Of a stretch of 64,000 nt of DNA, positions 54,659 to 64,000 are shown piece after piece. The notes under the pieces were generated by a model. The model saw only the letters and a list, made by a program, of their open reading frames with translations, was not told the DNA's origin and made no database searches. Numbering within the stretch: the stretch's first letter is position 1; each line of letters opens with the position of its first letter. A program made the translations under genes and the position numbers. The DNA comes from Promicromonospora iranensis (lineage in GTDB: Bacteria > Actinomycetota > Actinomycetes > Actinomycetales > Cellulomonadaceae). Location of the stretch: the NCBI RefSeq assembly GCF_028994805.1, contig NZ_JAJQQP010000001.1:1-64000 (forward strand). Reading direction: 5' to 3'.

Positions 54659-55110
54659 AACGGCACCGCTTCGGCCACCGCCCGCGCGACGGTGGGTCCC
54701 TGCGCGTCGTCCGGAACCACGTCCACGTGCACGCCGAGCGTTTCCTCAAGCGCCTCCATGAGCATCACCTTGTCGAAGATGTCGAAGTCTGGAGGCGTCG
54801 TGACCAGCAGGTCGACATCTGACTCCTCCGTGTCCTCGCCGCGGGCCACGGAACCGAAGACGCGCGGGTTCGTGACCTGGTAGCGGCCGAGCACTTCCCG
54901 GACCTGCTCGAGCGCGCTCTCCAGCAGGATCGAAGGCCGCACCCGGAGAGCAGCGTCGAGTCGAGCACGCGTCTCCAGCGCAGGGCTGCGGATGCCTTTC
55001 TCGATCGCGGCTATCGCCGGCTGCGAGGTTCCGGATCTCGCCGCCAGCTCGCGCTGTGTCAGCCCGGCACGCAAGCGCCGGGCACGCAGATCCCTCCCGT
55101 AGCCGCCCAT
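54655..55110 (-). CDS. mntA: MNT-domain antitoxin fused to XRE helix-turn-helix
   Basis: This 151-residue protein has an XRE helix-turn-helix (about 6-58, RAGLTQRELAARSGTSQPAI) followed by a minimal nucleotidyltransferase domain with the GS-x10-D-x-D active site (Gly86-Ser87, Asp98, Asp100). The fused HTH suggests the antitoxin also represses its own promoter. It lies directly upstream of hepT. Confidence 0.9.
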   Translation of the reverse strand: MGGYGRDLRARRLRAGLTQRELAARSGTSQPAIAAIEKGIRSPALETRARLDAALRVRPSILLESALEQVREVLGRYQVTNPRVFGSVARGEDTEESDVDLLVTTPPDFDIFDKVMLMEALEETLGVHVDVVPDDAQGPTVARAVAEAVPL

Positions 55111-55168
55111 GACGACAAGTATATCGACCTGTGATCAGCGCACCCCGGGCAGCGCCGTCCGGCGCCAT

Positions 55169-55201
55169 AGCCTTCAACAAGGACACTTCTTGCTGAAGGC
55201 T
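55169..55201. repeat. Inverted repeat in the mntA-pip divergent gap
   Basis: AGCCTTCAACAAG (55169-55181) pairs with CTTGCTGAAGGCT (55189-55201), one mismatch, 7-base loop. Both flanking genes point away, so it is not a terminator for either. It could be an operator or a REP-like unit. Confidence 0.6.
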
Positions 55202-55226
55202 TGGCGAGCACCGATAGCGTGAGCCC

Positions 55227-56522
55227 GTGCCCATCAGCTACACTCTTCCCGGCGTCCACATCACCGACCACTCCGTCGACGTCCCCCTGGACTGGTCCCA
55301 GCCCGACGGCTCTCCCACCCTCTCCGTGTTCGCCCGCGAGCTCGTGGATCCTGCCCGTCGCACCGAGGACCTGCCGCTCCTGGTGTTCCTGCAGGGCGGC
55401 CCCGGCGGCAAGGGCCCGCGACCGACCGGTCCGGACGGCTGGGTCGGCACCGCGCTCAAGCGCTTCCGCGTGGTGCTGCTGGACCAGCGTGGCACCGGGC
55501 GCTCCACCGCGGTCCGGGCGGCCTCGCTCCGTGCGATCGGCACCGCGGAGGAGCAGGCGGAGTACCTCAGCCACTTCCGCGCGGACAACATCGTGCGCGA
55601 CGCCGAGCACGTCCGGAAGACACTGTTCGGCGGTCGCCGCTGGACCTCCCTGGGCCAGTCGTACGGCGGGTTCATCACGATGACGTACCTGTCGTTCGCG
55701 CCCGAGGGCCTGAACGCGAGCCTGGTCACCGGCGGCCTGCCCGGCCTCACGGCGTCGGCCCGCGAGGTCTACGAGCGCACCCAGCCGCGCGTGGTCGCCA
55801 AGAACGAGCGGTTCCGTGGGCGCTACCCGCACGCGGTCAAGACGCTCGGCCGCATCGCCGACCGCCTCTCCACCGGCGCCGTGACCGCGCCCGACGGCGA
55901 CACGCTCACCACTCGCCGGTTCCAGACGCTCGGCATGGACTTCGGCATGCAGCCCGGGTTCGAACGGGTGCACTGGGCCGTCGACGAGGCGTTCGACTCC
56001 CCGCACGGCGGAGCGCTGAGCGACACGTTCCTCGCCACCGTCGCGGCCGAGACGTCGTTCGCGACCAACCCGCTGTACGCGGTGCTGCACGAGTCGATCT
56101 ACGCCCAGTCCCACACCGGCCCGACCGCGTGGGCCGCCCAGTCCGTGCGCGACGCCGATCCGGCCTTCGCCGAGGACGCCCGCCCGCTGCTGATGACCGG
56201 CGAGATGATCTACCCCTGGATGTTCGCCGAGATCAACGCCCTACGCCCGTTCGAGGCGGCCGCGCACGCCCTCGCGGAACGGCAGCACTGGCGCGACCTG
56301 TACGACCTGCGCCGCCTTGCCGAGAACGAGGTGCCCGTGGAGGCCGCGGTGTACTTCGACGACATGTTCGTGGACTCGGCCCTCTCGCTCGAGACCGCGG
56401 CGCACGTGGGCAGCGTCGAACCCTGGGTCACCAACGAGTTCGAGCACGACGGCCTGCGCCTGGGCGACGTGCTGTCACGGCTGCTGGACCGCCTGGACGC
56501 CCGGGGCGGCCCGCTCCGCTGA
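55227..56522 (+). CDS. pip: Proline iminopeptidase-family alpha/beta hydrolase
   Basis: This 431-residue S33 peptidase-like enzyme removes N-terminal proline. It shows the oxyanion QGGPGG, DQRGTGRS, nucleophile Ser145 in GQSYGG, and late Asp (YFDDMFVD) and His (FEHDGLR) candidates. GTG start. Length suits the monomeric family of about 430 residues. Confidence 0.88.
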   Translation: MPISYTLPGVHITDHSVDVPLDWSQPDGSPTLSVFARELVDPARRTEDLPLLVFLQGGPGGKGPRPTGPDGWVGTALKRFRVVLLDQRGTGRSTAVRAASLRAIGTAEEQAEYLSHFRADNIVRDAEHVRKTLFGGRRWTSLGQSYGGFITMTYLSFAPEGLNASLVTGGLPGLTASAREVYERTQPRVVAKNERFRGRYPHAVKTLGRIADRLSTGAVTAPDGDTLTTRRFQTLGMDFGMQPGFERVHWAVDEAFDSPHGGALSDTFLATVAAETSFATNPLYAVLHESIYAQSHTGPTAWAAQSVRDADPAFAEDARPLLMTGEMIYPWMFAEINALRPFEAAAHALAERQHWRDLYDLRRLAENEVPVEAAVYFDDMFVDSALSLETAAHVGSVEPWVTNEFEHDGLRLGDVLSRLLDRLDARGGPLR

Positions 56523-56569
56523 GCAGACGCCGCCCGCCGACACCGGATCCAACCCGAACAAGGGAAGCC

Positions 56570-56860
56570 ATGACCAACGACCCGACCCCAGAGGGTGTCG
56601 ACACCAAGACCTCGGCGAGCGACCGGAGCACCCCGGTCACCGTCATCACCAGCATCGCCCTCGCCATCCTGGTGGCAGGGTCGCTCATCGACCACTTCGC
56701 GGGAGTCGACGGTGCCTACCTGGTCTCGCGCGTCGTCGCCGCGCCGGTCCTCGTCGTCGCGCTCGTCATCGGCATCCGGCGACGCACGGGGCGCGCACTG
56801 ATCTGGCCGGCGATCCTGCTGGCGGTCGCCGTGGCAGCCTCCGTCTCCGAACTGAGCTGA
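56570..56860 (+). CDS. Small membrane protein
   Basis: This 96-residue protein has three hydrophobic stretches (about 23-42, 48-66, 75-92). AAGGGAAG precedes the ATG. It is 47 bases after pip and probably cotranscribed. The family is not recognised. Confidence 0.65.
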   Translation: MTNDPTPEGVDTKTSASDRSTPVTVITSIALAILVAGSLIDHFAGVDGAYLVSRVVAAPVLVVALVIGIRRRTGRALIWPAILLAVAVAASVSELS

Positions 56861-56912
56861 ACCCACCGGCCCTCGCGGACGGCGCTCCTACGCTCGGCCT
56901 CGTCGACGGCGG

Positions 56913-57590
56913 TCAGCCGCGCAGGGCCGGGATCGACGCGACGACGTAGCCGGTCACGTCGAGGATGTCGCCCGTCGACAGCGCCGGCTTGCCCGCCGGG
57001 ACGCAGAGGGTGACCTGGAACCCGTCGGTCTGCACGCGCGCGGCGGTGAAGCCCTGACCGGTGCGGCTGACCGTGCGTTGCTCGATCGCGAGCACCACCC
57101 CGGTCAGGTGTGCCACGGCATCGGTCGAGAGGGCGTACGCCCCGGTGGGCTCGAAGACGAGCTCCGGCACGTGGGTGTCGGCGCGGCCGAGCACCTGGAC
57201 CGAGTTGCCCAGCACGACGATGGACACCGGGCCCTCGACGGGTGGCGCGGCCGAGCCGAGCAGGGCGAGCTCCTCGAGCTGGCAGGCGATCTCGGTGATG
57301 ACCTCGTCGTCCTGGTTCACGAGCTCGGCGAGCACCAGCCCGCCGTCGACGGCCTGCGGCTCGGAGATGATGGCGCCGGGCGCCGCGTAGAACGTGGGCG
57401 TCACCACTCGGACCAGGTCGCCCTCGGTGGTGATGATCAGGCGGGCACCGGACACGTCGGTCCAGATGTGGACCCCGACCTCGCCGTCCTTGGCGATGGT
57501 CTCCGCCTCGGAGCGGGCCGCCGCCACCATGTCGCGGAAGTCGCTACGTCGCCAGCCGTCCAGTCCGATGCAAGCCAGATTCGATGCCAC
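56913..57590 (-). CDS. Hypothetical cytoplasmic protein
   Basis: The 225-residue protein has no membrane segment or recognised motif; it looks alternating alpha/beta with hydrophobic beta-strands. GTG at 57590. Convergent with the small membrane protein. Its right neighbour, ramB, ends 55 bases away in the same orientation, so cotranscription is possible. Confidence 0.6.
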   Translation of the reverse strand: MASNLACIGLDGWRRSDFRDMVAAARSEAETIAKDGEVGVHIWTDVSGARLIITTEGDLVRVVTPTFYAAPGAIISEPQAVDGGLVLAELVNQDDEVITEIACQLEELALLGSAAPPVEGPVSIVVLGNSVQVLGRADTHVPELVFEPTGAYALSTDAVAHLTGVVLAIEQRTVSRTGQGFTAARVQTDGFQVTLCVPAGKPALSTGDILDVTGYVVASIPALRG

Positions 57591-57645
57591 GGTTGCCTAC
57601 GCTAACCCGGCGGCCGCCCGGAACGCGCGATACACCGTGAAACCG

Positions 57646-59115
57646 TCATTCGGGCGCGTGCTTGTCCAGGAACGCGTACACCTCGGCGTCGTCGACGCCG
57701 GGGAACGCACCCCGCGGCAGAGCGGCGAGGATCTGCTGGTGCATGCGCCCGGACGGCCAGGCCTCGCCCGACCAGCGCGCGGTGAGCTCCGGCGCCGGAC
57801 GCTGGCAGCACGCCGGGTCCGGGCACGTGGAGCTGCGCCGCACCTGGGTGTCGCGCCCGCGGAACCACTTGGCGTGGGCGTAGGGCACGCCCACGGTGAT
57901 GGAGAACGCACCGGACCCGCCGTCCGGCCCGCCCGACGGCGACATGGAGCCGGTCTGGGTGGAGCACCAGAAGGTCCCGGCGGGCGTGTCCGTGTACTGG
58001 TAGAACTCGGTGGCCCGGTCGCGCCGCTCGAACGCCTCGCGCGCTGCCCAGCGCCGGCAGATCAGCTGGCCCTCGATCGCACCTGTGACGTCCTGCGGGA
58101 AGGGCAGGCCGTCGTTCGCGTAGCCACGGAAGAGCGCGCCGTCGGCCCCGACCCGCAGGAAGTGCAGCGGGATGCCGAGGTGGTGCGTCGCGAGGTTGGT
58201 GAGCCGCATCGCGGCGGCCTCGTGCGTGATGCCGAAGGCGTCGCGGAAGTCCTCGACGGCGAGGTCACGCTCCCGCTTGTGCGCCTCCAGGAACGGCACC
58301 GCCACGAACTGCGGCGCGAGGCACGCCGCGGCGAAGTAGGTGATCTCGACGCGCTGGCGCAGGAACTCGCCGTAGGAGCGCGGCCGGTCGTGCTCGAGCA
58401 CGCGGTGCGCGAGCGCCTGCAGGGCGAGCGACCGCAGCCCGTGACCACCGGGAGTCGACGCGGGAGGCAGGTAGATCCGCCCGTTGCGCAGGTCGGTCAC
58501 GGAGCGGGCCGACCGCGGCAGGTCGTCCACGTGCAGCAGCGTGAAGCCCATCTGTTCCGCCATCCGCGCCACCGTGCGGTGCGTCAGGGCACCCCCGGTG
58601 TACCCGGCCGCCTTGACCAGCTGTTCCGCCACCGCCTCGAACTGCGGGTAGTGGTTGTCGCGGGCCTCCCGCTCGAGGCGCAGCTCGGTGTTGGCACGGC
58701 GCGCCTCCTCGGGTGTCGCGATAGCCATCTGCTCGCGGCGGGCCAGCTCGTCGTGCAGGCCTACGAGCTGCTCGAGCACGGGCATCGGCAGCTTCTGGCT
58801 GGGTTTGACGGCGGGCACGCCGAGGGTGGTGAACAGCGGACCACGCTGCGCCCGGTCGAGCGCGATCTCCAGGGCCGCGCGGCGGGACGGCGGCTCCGCG
58901 CTGAGCAGCTCGCTCATCGGCACGCCGAGCGCTTCCGCGATCGACCTCAGGAGCCCGAGGCGCGGTTCGCGCCGCCCGTTCTCCACGAGCGACAGGAGGC
59001 TGGGCGCCGAGCCCACCTTCTCGCCGAGCGCGTCGAGGGTGAGCCCTTGCGCCGTGCGCAGGTGCCGGATACGGCGCCCCAGCGTGATCAGATCCGTCTC
59101 CGCTCCGCTCCCCAT
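57646..59115 (-). CDS. ramB: RamB-type regulator of acetate/carbon metabolism
   Basis: This 489-residue regulator has an N-terminal XRE helix-turn-helix (about 12-70), an IrrE-like metallopeptidase-related middle part and a Cys-rich C-terminal domain typical of short-chain fatty acyl regulators (CQRP, CPDP). RamB in Corynebacterium controls acetate and glyoxylate genes. GGAGGAGGGG precedes ATG. It diverges from pckG across a gap with palindromes. Confidence 0.85.
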   Translation of the reverse strand: MGSGAETDLITLGRRIRHLRTAQGLTLDALGEKVGSAPSLLSLVENGRREPRLGLLRSIAEALGVPMSELLSAEPPSRRAALEIALDRAQRGPLFTTLGVPAVKPSQKLPMPVLEQLVGLHDELARREQMAIATPEEARRANTELRLEREARDNHYPQFEAVAEQLVKAAGYTGGALTHRTVARMAEQMGFTLLHVDDLPRSARSVTDLRNGRIYLPPASTPGGHGLRSLALQALAHRVLEHDRPRSYGEFLRQRVEITYFAAACLAPQFVAVPFLEAHKRERDLAVEDFRDAFGITHEAAAMRLTNLATHHLGIPLHFLRVGADGALFRGYANDGLPFPQDVTGAIEGQLICRRWAAREAFERRDRATEFYQYTDTPAGTFWCSTQTGSMSPSGGPDGGSGAFSITVGVPYAHAKWFRGRDTQVRRSSTCPDPACCQRPAPELTARWSGEAWPSGRMHQQILAALPRGAFPGVDDAEVYAFLDKHAPE

Positions 59116-59134
59116 CACCCCTCCTCCAGCTCTT

Positions 59135-59197
59135 GCTCGTGGGCGCGATCGTCGCGCCTCGGACGGACAGGTCGTCGCAACGATCACGCCCACAACC
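59135..59197. repeat. Family 1 palindromic repeat in the ramB-pckG gap
   Basis: GCTCGTGGGCGCGATCGTCGCG less its last two bases (59135-59154) and the next pairs align with CGCAACGATCACGCCCACAA (59176-59195) with several G-U-type differences. It is the most diverged copy and sits near the ramB start, upstream of both genes. Confidence 0.75.
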
Positions 59198-59237
59198 GCG
59201 TCGTGGGTGGGTGTGACCCGGCAACAGGAACCCTGTC

Positions 59238-59267
59238 CTTCACGATACGTGAAGATTCGCGATTCTT
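59238..59267. promoter_or_regulatory. Twin palindromes before pckG
   Basis: CTTCACG-ATA-CGTGAAG (59238-59254) is perfect. It overlaps AAGATTCGCGATTCTT (59252-59267; one arm mismatch). A TTGACA at 59266-59271 could be the pckG -35 box. Candidates for RamB or another carbon regulator. Confidence 0.55.
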
Positions 59268-59359
59268 GACAACCCGAGGACTGGAATTTGGACGGATCAA
59301 CACACAAGAGTGGAAACAAGCCCGCCACCGTGGCCAGCCGTACGACGATCGGAGCGCAC

Positions 59360-61294
<1,935 letters not shown>

Positions 61295-61301
61295 TTTCGG
61301 G

Positions 61302-61354
61302 CGGCTGACGGCGCGACGACTTCCTCGGGTGGCTACCCGTAGCGCCGTCAGCCG
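61302..61354. terminator. Terminator hairpin after pckG
   Basis: CGGCTGACGGCGC (61302-61314) pairs perfectly with GCGCCGTCAGCCG (61342-61354). It starts 7 bases past the pckG stop. Downstream, CCCGGCCGGG occurs twice within 61365-61410. Confidence 0.82.
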
Positions 61355-61425
61355 TTCGAGCCGGTTCCCGGCCGGGTTATTGAGGCATCCCGGCCGGGTT
61401 TCTGCGCCCTCACGTCCATCTCACC

Positions 61426-61485
61426 TTCGAGGTCTAAGTTTCTCCGTTCTGAAACAGTTCAGAGGGGAGAAACTTAGACCTCGAA
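61426..61485. terminator. Perfect 20-bp-arm hairpin between pckG and trpS
   Basis: TTCGAGGTCTAAGTTTCTCC (61426-61445) pairs with 61466-61485. It is notably richer in A/T than its surroundings. The loop contains CTGAA/TTCAG. Convergent gap between pckG and trpS (stop at 61535). Confidence 0.85.
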
Positions 61486-61534
61486 GATGTGGGGCGCGTG
61501 GGCACCGGAAGCGCGAGGGGTCGCCGGCGCCGGG

Positions 61535-62680
61535 TCAGTAGCGCATGTTCATCAGGGTCCTGACGTCGTCCAGGGTGCGGTCCGCTATCGCGTTCGCCCG
61601 GGCGTTGCCCTGGGCGAGCACCTCGGCGAGGTGCCGGGGCCCCGCCGAGGCGAGCTCGCGGCGTCGGGCCCGGAGGGGGCGCAGGCCCTCCACCACCGCC
61701 TCGGTGACCACCGTCTTGAGCCGGCCCGCGCCGGCCGAGCCGACCTCGTCCGCGAGCACCTCCGGCGACGTCCCGGTGAAGTACGCGCCGACCTGGAGCA
61801 GGTTCGCGATCTCCGGCCGCCGCTCCGGCTCGTAGGTGATCACGCGGTCGGCGTCCGTCCTGGCGCGCCGGAAGTACGCCACGGTCTCGTCCTCGGTCGC
61901 GCGCAGCTCGAGCGCGTTCCCGCGCGACTTCGACATCCGGCGCCCGTCGCTGCCGAGCACGGTGGTCGACGGCGCGATGAGCGCGTCCGGCTCGGGGAAG
62001 TACGGCCGGGCCGCCGCGTACCGCTGGTTGAACCGCCGCGCGATGGTGCGCGTCATCTCGAGGTGCGGCAGCTGGTCGACACCGACGGGCACGAGGTTGC
62101 CGTGGCAGAACAGGATGTCGGCGGCCTGGTGCACCGGATAGGTGAGGAGCAGCCCGGAGATGCCGCGCTTCTGACGCAGCAGGGCGGCCTCCGCCTCGGC
62201 CTTGACGGTGGGATTCCGCTCCAGCTCCGCGACGGTGACCAGCGACAGGAACGGCAGCAGCAGCTGGTTCAGGGCGGGCACAGCCGAGTGCGTGAAGACC
62301 GTGCTGCGCTCGGGGTCGAGGCCGGCCGCGAGATAGTCGAGCAGCACCTCGCGGACGGTCGCGGGCAGGTCTCCGGCGTCGTCCCGGTCGGTGATGACCT
62401 GGTAGTCCGCGACGATCAGGAACACCTCGACGCCCAGGTTCTGCAGGCGTACGCGGTTGCCGACGGTGCCGAGCAGGTGCCCGAGGTGCAGCGCGCCGGT
62501 CGGGCGGTCCCCGGTCAGGACGCGGTACTCCCCCGGGTTCCGGGCGATCAGGTCCTCCAGGACCGCGGTGCGCTCGCGCGCGGCTGCGGCGGAGCGGGTG
62601 GTGCTACCCGGGACGGGGGTGCTCGGCTCGTGCGGGGTGGCCGACGTCGGCATGGTCGCCTCGGGCGTGGCGGTGGACAT
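61535..62680 (-). CDS. trpS: Tryptophan-tRNA ligase
   Basis: This 381-residue class I synthetase charges tRNA-Trp. It has the HIGH-like GALHLGHLLGT, the KMSKS-like RMSKSRG and a GVDQLPHLEMTR segment. A 35-residue low-complexity N-terminus precedes the catalytic domain; an internal start is possible. CGAGGAGATCCC precedes the ATG. Transcription is probably attenuated by the leader peptide and terminator upstream. Confidence 0.95.
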   Translation of the reverse strand: MSTATPEATMPTSATPHEPSTPVPGSTTRSAAAARERTAVLEDLIARNPGEYRVLTGDRPTGALHLGHLLGTVGNRVRLQNLGVEVFLIVADYQVITDRDDAGDLPATVREVLLDYLAAGLDPERSTVFTHSAVPALNQLLLPFLSLVTVAELERNPTVKAEAEAALLRQKRGISGLLLTYPVHQAADILFCHGNLVPVGVDQLPHLEMTRTIARRFNQRYAAARPYFPEPDALIAPSTTVLGSDGRRMSKSRGNALELRATEDETVAYFRRARTDADRVITYEPERRPEIANLLQVGAYFTGTSPEVLADEVGSAGAGRLKTVVTEAVVEGLRPLRARRRELASAGPRHLAEVLAQGNARANAIADRTLDDVRTLMNMRY

Positions 62681-62729
62681 GGGATCTCCTCGGTCAGGGA
62701 GCTGCCCACGGACGGCGTCGGGCGCAGAA

Positions 62730-62762
62730 AAGTCCCGGGCTGCGGTGAGCAGCTCGGGACTT
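62730..62762 (-). promoter_or_regulatory. trpS attenuator: terminator hairpin
   Basis: In transcript sense, AAGTCCCGAGCTGC (62762-62749) pairs with GCAGCCCGGGACTT (62743-62730), one mismatch, loop TCACC, followed by TTCT. The GCTGC of the first arm can alternatively pair with GCAGC at the end of the leader peptide, giving an antiterminator. Confidence 0.82.
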
Positions 62763-62784
62763 CTGTGCGGGTGGGCGCGTCAGG

Positions 62785-62829
62785 TCACGGCTGCGGGTGC
62801 AGCCGCCACCAGTTGAGCCCGTGCGTCAT
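62785..62829 (-). CDS. trpS leader peptide with tandem Trp codons
   Basis: A 14-codon frame encodes MTHGLNWWRLHPQP. Two adjacent TGG codons precede CGGCTGC-ACCC-GCAGCCG, a perfect hairpin over codons 9-14, then the terminator at 62730-62762. TATCCT six bases before the ATG fits a leaderless start. The NWW...HP pattern resembles known actinobacterial Trp leaders. Confidence 0.85.
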   Translation of the reverse strand: MTHGLNWWRLHPQP

Positions 62830-62868
62830 GCGGCCAGGATAGCGGGACCGGGTCTGCGCGCACAGGCC

Positions 62869-62899
62869 TTGACCTCAATCAAAGTTGAGGTCTTAGCGT
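62869..62899 (+). promoter_or_regulatory. MerR-type promoter of the oxidoreductase gene
   Basis: TTGACC (62869-62874) and TAGCGT (62894-62899) are 19 bases apart. GACCTCAA-6-TTGAGGTC (62871-62892) is a perfect palindrome between and over them. Long spacing with a palindrome is the hallmark of MerR-activated promoters. No merR gene is in the window. Confidence 0.75.
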
Positions 62900-62947
62900 G
62901 GCTGCACGACGTCGGCCGCACGGGCCGGCCGTGACGAAGGAGGCCGT

Positions 62948-63919
62948 ATGCGGGCTGTTCAGGTGCAGGAGTTCGGTGGGCCCGAGGTGCTGGTCCAGCG
63001 CGAGATCCCCGATCCGGTAGCAGGTCCGGGGCAGGTGGTGGTCCGGCTGGCTGCTGCAGACGTGATCTTCCTGGACACCCTGCTGCGTGGCGGGTGGGGA
63101 GGCGAGATGTTCCCGCTGGACCCGCCGTACGTGCCCGGATTCGGCGGCGCCGGGACCGTGGACTCCGTGGGCAGCGACGTGGACCCTGGTTGGGTCGGAC
63201 GCCGGGTCGTCGTGAGCGGGCCGGCCTACGCCGAGCTGGTGGCAGCGGAGCTCGGTGACGTCATGCCGGTGCCCGACGGGCTGGGTCTGCCCGAGGCCGC
63301 GGCCCTCCTCAGCGACGGCGTGACGGCGCTGCGGCTGGCCCGGCACGCGCCGGCGGACGTCGTGGAGGGCGCCTGGGTCCTGGTGGCCGCCGCGGCCGGT
63401 GGCGCCGGGTCCCTCGCGGTCCAGCTCCTGCGCGACGCCGGTGCTCGGGTCGTGGCCGCGGCCCGCGGCGAACGGAAGCTGAACCTGACCCGCGAGCTCG
63501 GCGCCGAGGTGGCCGTGGACTACTCCGAGGCCGGCTGGATCGACCGGGTCCGCGCGGCGACCGGCGGGTCCGGCGTCGCCCTCGCACTCGACGGCGCAGG
63601 CGCCGCGCTCGGGGAGCAGGTCTTCGAGACGGTGGCCGACGGCGGCCGTTTCGTCACCTACGGCACCTCGGGCGGGCGGTTCGCGGAGGTCGACCCGCTC
63701 CTGGCTCAGAAGCGGGAGATCGAGGTGATCAACGAGCTCGCGGGCGGCACTCCGGACCCGGAGCTCGTCCGCACCCTGCTGACGCAGGTCCTGGAGCTCG
63801 CCGCCGCGGGCCGGATACGCCCCACGATCGGCGCGACGTTCCCCCTGGCCGACGCCGCGGCGGCGCACACCTCGCTCGCGGAGCGGGCCACGCTCGGGAA
63901 GTCGCTGCTGCTGATGTGA
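62948..63919 (+). CDS. Quinone oxidoreductase-like MDR-family dehydrogenase
   Basis: This 323-residue NADPH-dependent oxidoreductase of the medium-chain family lacks the zinc-binding Cys/His set of alcohol dehydrogenases. FGGPEVLVQREIPDP and the nucleotide-binding VAAAAGGAGSLAVQLL mark the QOR branch. GAAGGAGG precedes the ATG. Probably responds to redox-active or electrophilic compounds through its MerR-type promoter. Confidence 0.9.
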   Translation: MRAVQVQEFGGPEVLVQREIPDPVAGPGQVVVRLAAADVIFLDTLLRGGWGGEMFPLDPPYVPGFGGAGTVDSVGSDVDPGWVGRRVVVSGPAYAELVAAELGDVMPVPDGLGLPEAAALLSDGVTALRLARHAPADVVEGAWVLVAAAAGGAGSLAVQLLRDAGARVVAAARGERKLNLTRELGAEVAVDYSEAGWIDRVRAATGGSGVALALDGAGAALGEQVFETVADGGRFVTYGTSGGRFAEVDPLLAQKREIEVINELAGGTPDPELVRTLLTQVLELAAAGRIRPTIGATFPLADAAAAHTSLAERATLGKSLLLM

Positions 63920-63946
63920 CCGGCGGCCGCGCAGGCACCGAGCACA

Positions 63947-63981
63947 TGCCCGACGGCGGGACGACGTCCCGCCGTCGGGCA
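63947..63981. terminator. Perfect 16-bp-arm terminator hairpin
   Basis: TGCCCGACGGCGGGAC (63947-63962) pairs perfectly with 63966-63981 over 3 bases, 27 bases past the oxidoreductase stop. Its core is that of the hairpin at 33544. A further gene may begin at the right edge. Confidence 0.88.
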
Positions 63982-64000
63982 GCGAGAATGGACCCGTGCC

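Noticed and set aside
61295-61534. tRNA or small RNA gene
   Set aside because: Strong hairpins but no cloverleaf or CCA end; two adjacent terminators between convergent genes explain the gap.

Overview
The window is very GC-rich DNA from a plant-polysaccharide-degrading actinobacterium. Gene content (disA beside radA, RamB-type regulator, GTP-type PEP carboxykinase, binding-protein lipoproteins without partner ATPases, many GTG starts) and the dense arabinan-degrading set fit the Promicromonosporaceae/Cellulomonadaceae side of Micrococcales (Isoptericola, Cellulosimicrobium or Promicromonospora-like). The genus is inference.

Bases 1-41000 are mostly one arabinan/arabinogalactan utilization region. 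It holds secreted or anchored GH43 enzymes (18185-19216, 27416-28492, 11697-13190 with a ricin-type lectin domain), a 1206-residue secreted GH43-GH51 fusion (8004-11624), a secreted GH43 exo-beta-1,3-galactanase-like enzyme with a ricin-type domain (33617-35020), two cytoplasmic GH51 arabinofuranosidases (5410-6942, 19213-20724) and a cytoplasmic GH43 (24213-25586). Three CUT1 oligosaccharide importers (176-3413, 20922-24211, 35186-38341) have no ATPase in the window. One CUT2 monosaccharide importer (13283-17996) has its own. The araB-araD-araA operon (29425-33373) converts L-arabinose to D-xylulose 5-phosphate. Three LacI regulators lie in the region (4207-5292, 26229-27314, 39474-40514). 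By eye there are two operator classes. Class A, CTACAACGATGTAG or its complement, occurs at six places by glycosidase and oligosaccharide-importer genes. Class B, TGTGAGCGCTAACA, occurs at three places before the CUT2 importer, araBDA and the galactanase/importer operon. The first two LacI proteins share one recognition helix and are paralogues; the third has a LacI-like QTVSR helix that suits class B.

Bases 40500-64000 are mainly housekeeping: proC, a PAP2 phosphatase, radA-disA, mutY, an argA-type acetyltransferase, glpD-glpF-glpK, a TetR/YqeB pair, an MNT-HEPN (MntA-HepT) toxin-antitoxin pair whose antitoxin carries an XRE helix-turn-helix, a proline iminopeptidase, ramB diverging from pckG, trpS with a 14-codon Trp leader peptide and attenuator, and a quinone oxidoreductase behind a MerR-type promoter.

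Many intergenic gaps contain long inverted repeats (11-30 bp arms). Several belong to sequence families repeated within the window: three copies around GTTGTGGGCGTGATCGTTGCG, two around GAGTGCGGGCTATTTGCGGCC, two around TGCCCGACGGCGGGA and two around CGGCTGACG. They mostly sit at gene ends and look like terminators or a REP-like family. No tRNA, rRNA, IS element or CRISPR array was recognised.
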